Shown here piece by piece: positions 6,269-6,641 of a stretch of DNA of 6,641 nt. This stretch comes from Dehalococcoidales bacterium (lineage in GTDB: Bacteria > Chloroflexota > Dehalococcoidia > Dehalococcoidales > UBA5760), in the NCBI GenBank assembly GCA_016931015.1, contig JAFGFP010000027.1, positions 1 to 6,641 of the forward strand. The letters are read 5' to 3'. The translations under genes and the position numbers were made by a program. Position 1 is the first letter of the stretch; every line of letters begins with the position of its first letter. The notes below the pieces were generated by a model, which saw only the letters and a list, made by a program, of their open reading frames with translations, had not been told where the DNA came from and searched no databases.

Positions 6269-6284
6269 TCTCCCCAAAACCCCC

Positions 6285-6315
6285 TTGACTCTCCCGCTAC
6301 GGGAGGCCCTATACT
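6285..6315 (+). promoter_or_regulatory. MerR-type promoter and operator upstream of the regulator gene
   Basis: TTGACT (6285-6290) and TATACT (6310-6315) are separated by 19 bases, 2 longer than optimal. The spacer starts with the perfect dyad CTCCCG-CTA-CGGGAG (6291-6305). A long spacer filled by a dyad is the hallmark of promoters that MerR-family activators open by twisting the DNA. The divergent arrangement and closeness to the MerR gene at 6362 suggest self-regulation. The predicted start of transcription is near 6322. Confidence 0.85.
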
Positions 6316-6321
6316 GTACCC

Positions 6322-6335
6322 TGAAGGCGCCTTCA
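6322..6335 (+). repeat. Perfect 14-base palindrome at the predicted merR transcription start
   Basis: TGAAGGCGCCTTCA is fully self-complementary and begins 6 bases after the TATACT box, right where transcription should start. It may be a second operator or a small hairpin in the 5' end of the transcript (5-bp stem, GCGC loop). Its CTTCAA edge also supplies a minus-strand TTGAAG (6336-6331), which sits 17 bases from a weak TATAGG (6313-6308), a possible second uvrB promoter. Function is unproven. Confidence 0.4.
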
Positions 6336-6361
6336 AAGACAACTGAATATGGAGTCAACCA

Positions 6362-6641
6362 ATGCTTAAAATCGGCGACTTTTCCCGCCTGAGCCGGGTC
6401 ACGGTCAAGGCACTGCGTTACTATGATGAAATCGGGCTGCTCAAGCCGGTCTCGGTGGACCGCTTCACCGGCTACCGTTATTACTCGGCGGAGCAACTGC
6501 CCCGTCTCAACCGGATAATAGTGCTCAAGAACCTCGGCCTGTCACTCGAAGAGGTCAGCCAGCTACTGAACGACGACCTCACGGCGGAGCACATCCGACA
6601 ACTGCTGCACGTGAAGCAGGCGGAAATCCGGCAGAGACTAA
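6362..6641 (+). CDS. MerR-family transcriptional regulator, N-terminal part (runs off the window)
   Basis: 93 codons are present with no stop before the window ends. The product opens with MLKIGDFSRLSRVTVKALRYYDEIGLLKP (1-29), the winged helix-turn-helix of the MerR family, then VDRFTGYRYYSAEQLPRLNRI (32-52), and the start of the dimerising coiled coil (about 69-93). VDxxTGYRYYS and QLPRLNRI are typical of the BmrR/BltR-like branch, which often has a C-terminal GyrI-like ligand-binding domain and controls drug or lipophilic-compound responses; that part is not visible here. The start ATG at 6362 has GGAG at 6351-6354, 7 bases before it. It faces away from uvrB and sits just downstream of a MerR-type operator/promoter, so autoregulation is likely. 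Target genes presumably lie beyond the window. Confidence 0.95.
   Translation, partial: MLKIGDFSRLSRVTVKALRYYDEIGLLKPVSVDRFTGYRYYSAEQLPRLNRIIVLKNLGLSLEEVSQLLNDDLTAEHIRQLLHVKQAEIRQRL

Noticed and set aside
6222..6361. SOS (LexA) control of uvrB
   Set aside because: No GAAC-N4-GTTC or CTG-N10-CAG element is visible; a lineage-specific LexA site cannot be excluded.

Overview
The window reads as a GC-rich bacterial chromosome segment carrying mostly housekeeping genes, with one clearly AT-rich accessory gene set among them. The best guess for the host is Chloroflexota, probably a Dehalococcoidia-like lineage. This is inference, resting on the rnj-ftsK gene pair, a FtsK with an unusual charged insertion in its alpha domain that I associate with that group, the BmrR-like MerR regulator and the overall codon use. 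No rRNA or other taxonomic marker is present.

Left part (1-3460, plus strand): the 3' end of a ribonuclease J gene, then ftsK (a 755-residue DNA translocase), then a 195-residue HEPN-like protein gene that starts 2 bases after the ftsK stop. The first two form a typical RNA decay / chromosome segregation neighbourhood; in Bacillus subtilis rnjB likewise lies close upstream of spoIIIE. The third gene differs sharply in base composition (about 40% GC in sampled lines against about 70% in ftsK). It uses a Shine-Dalgarno sequence lying inside the last codons of ftsK, so it appears to be a late arrival that depends on ftsK transcription.

Middle and right part (6221 down to 3457, minus strand): an apparent three-gene operon of uvrB, an unlisted 46-residue very basic protein coupled to uvrB by an ATGA stop/start overlap, and a membrane methyltransferase of the isoprenylcysteine methyltransferase-like family. 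The last gene converges with the HEPN gene, and their stop codons overlap within a shared TTAA.

Far right (6222-6641): a 140-base divergent control region and the start of a MerR-family regulator gene running off the window. This region carries a good uvrB promoter on the minus strand. On the plus strand it carries a textbook MerR-type promoter (TTGACT, 19-base spacer, TATACT, with a 6-3-6 dyad in the spacer) and a perfect 14-base palindrome just at the expected transcription start.

No gene-free stretch exceeds 300 bases. I see no RNA gene, CRISPR array, insertion sequence or integrase. The most interesting items are the stand-alone HEPN-like gene (possible RNase or defence function), the 46-residue protein coupled to uvrB, and the uvrB/merR control region.
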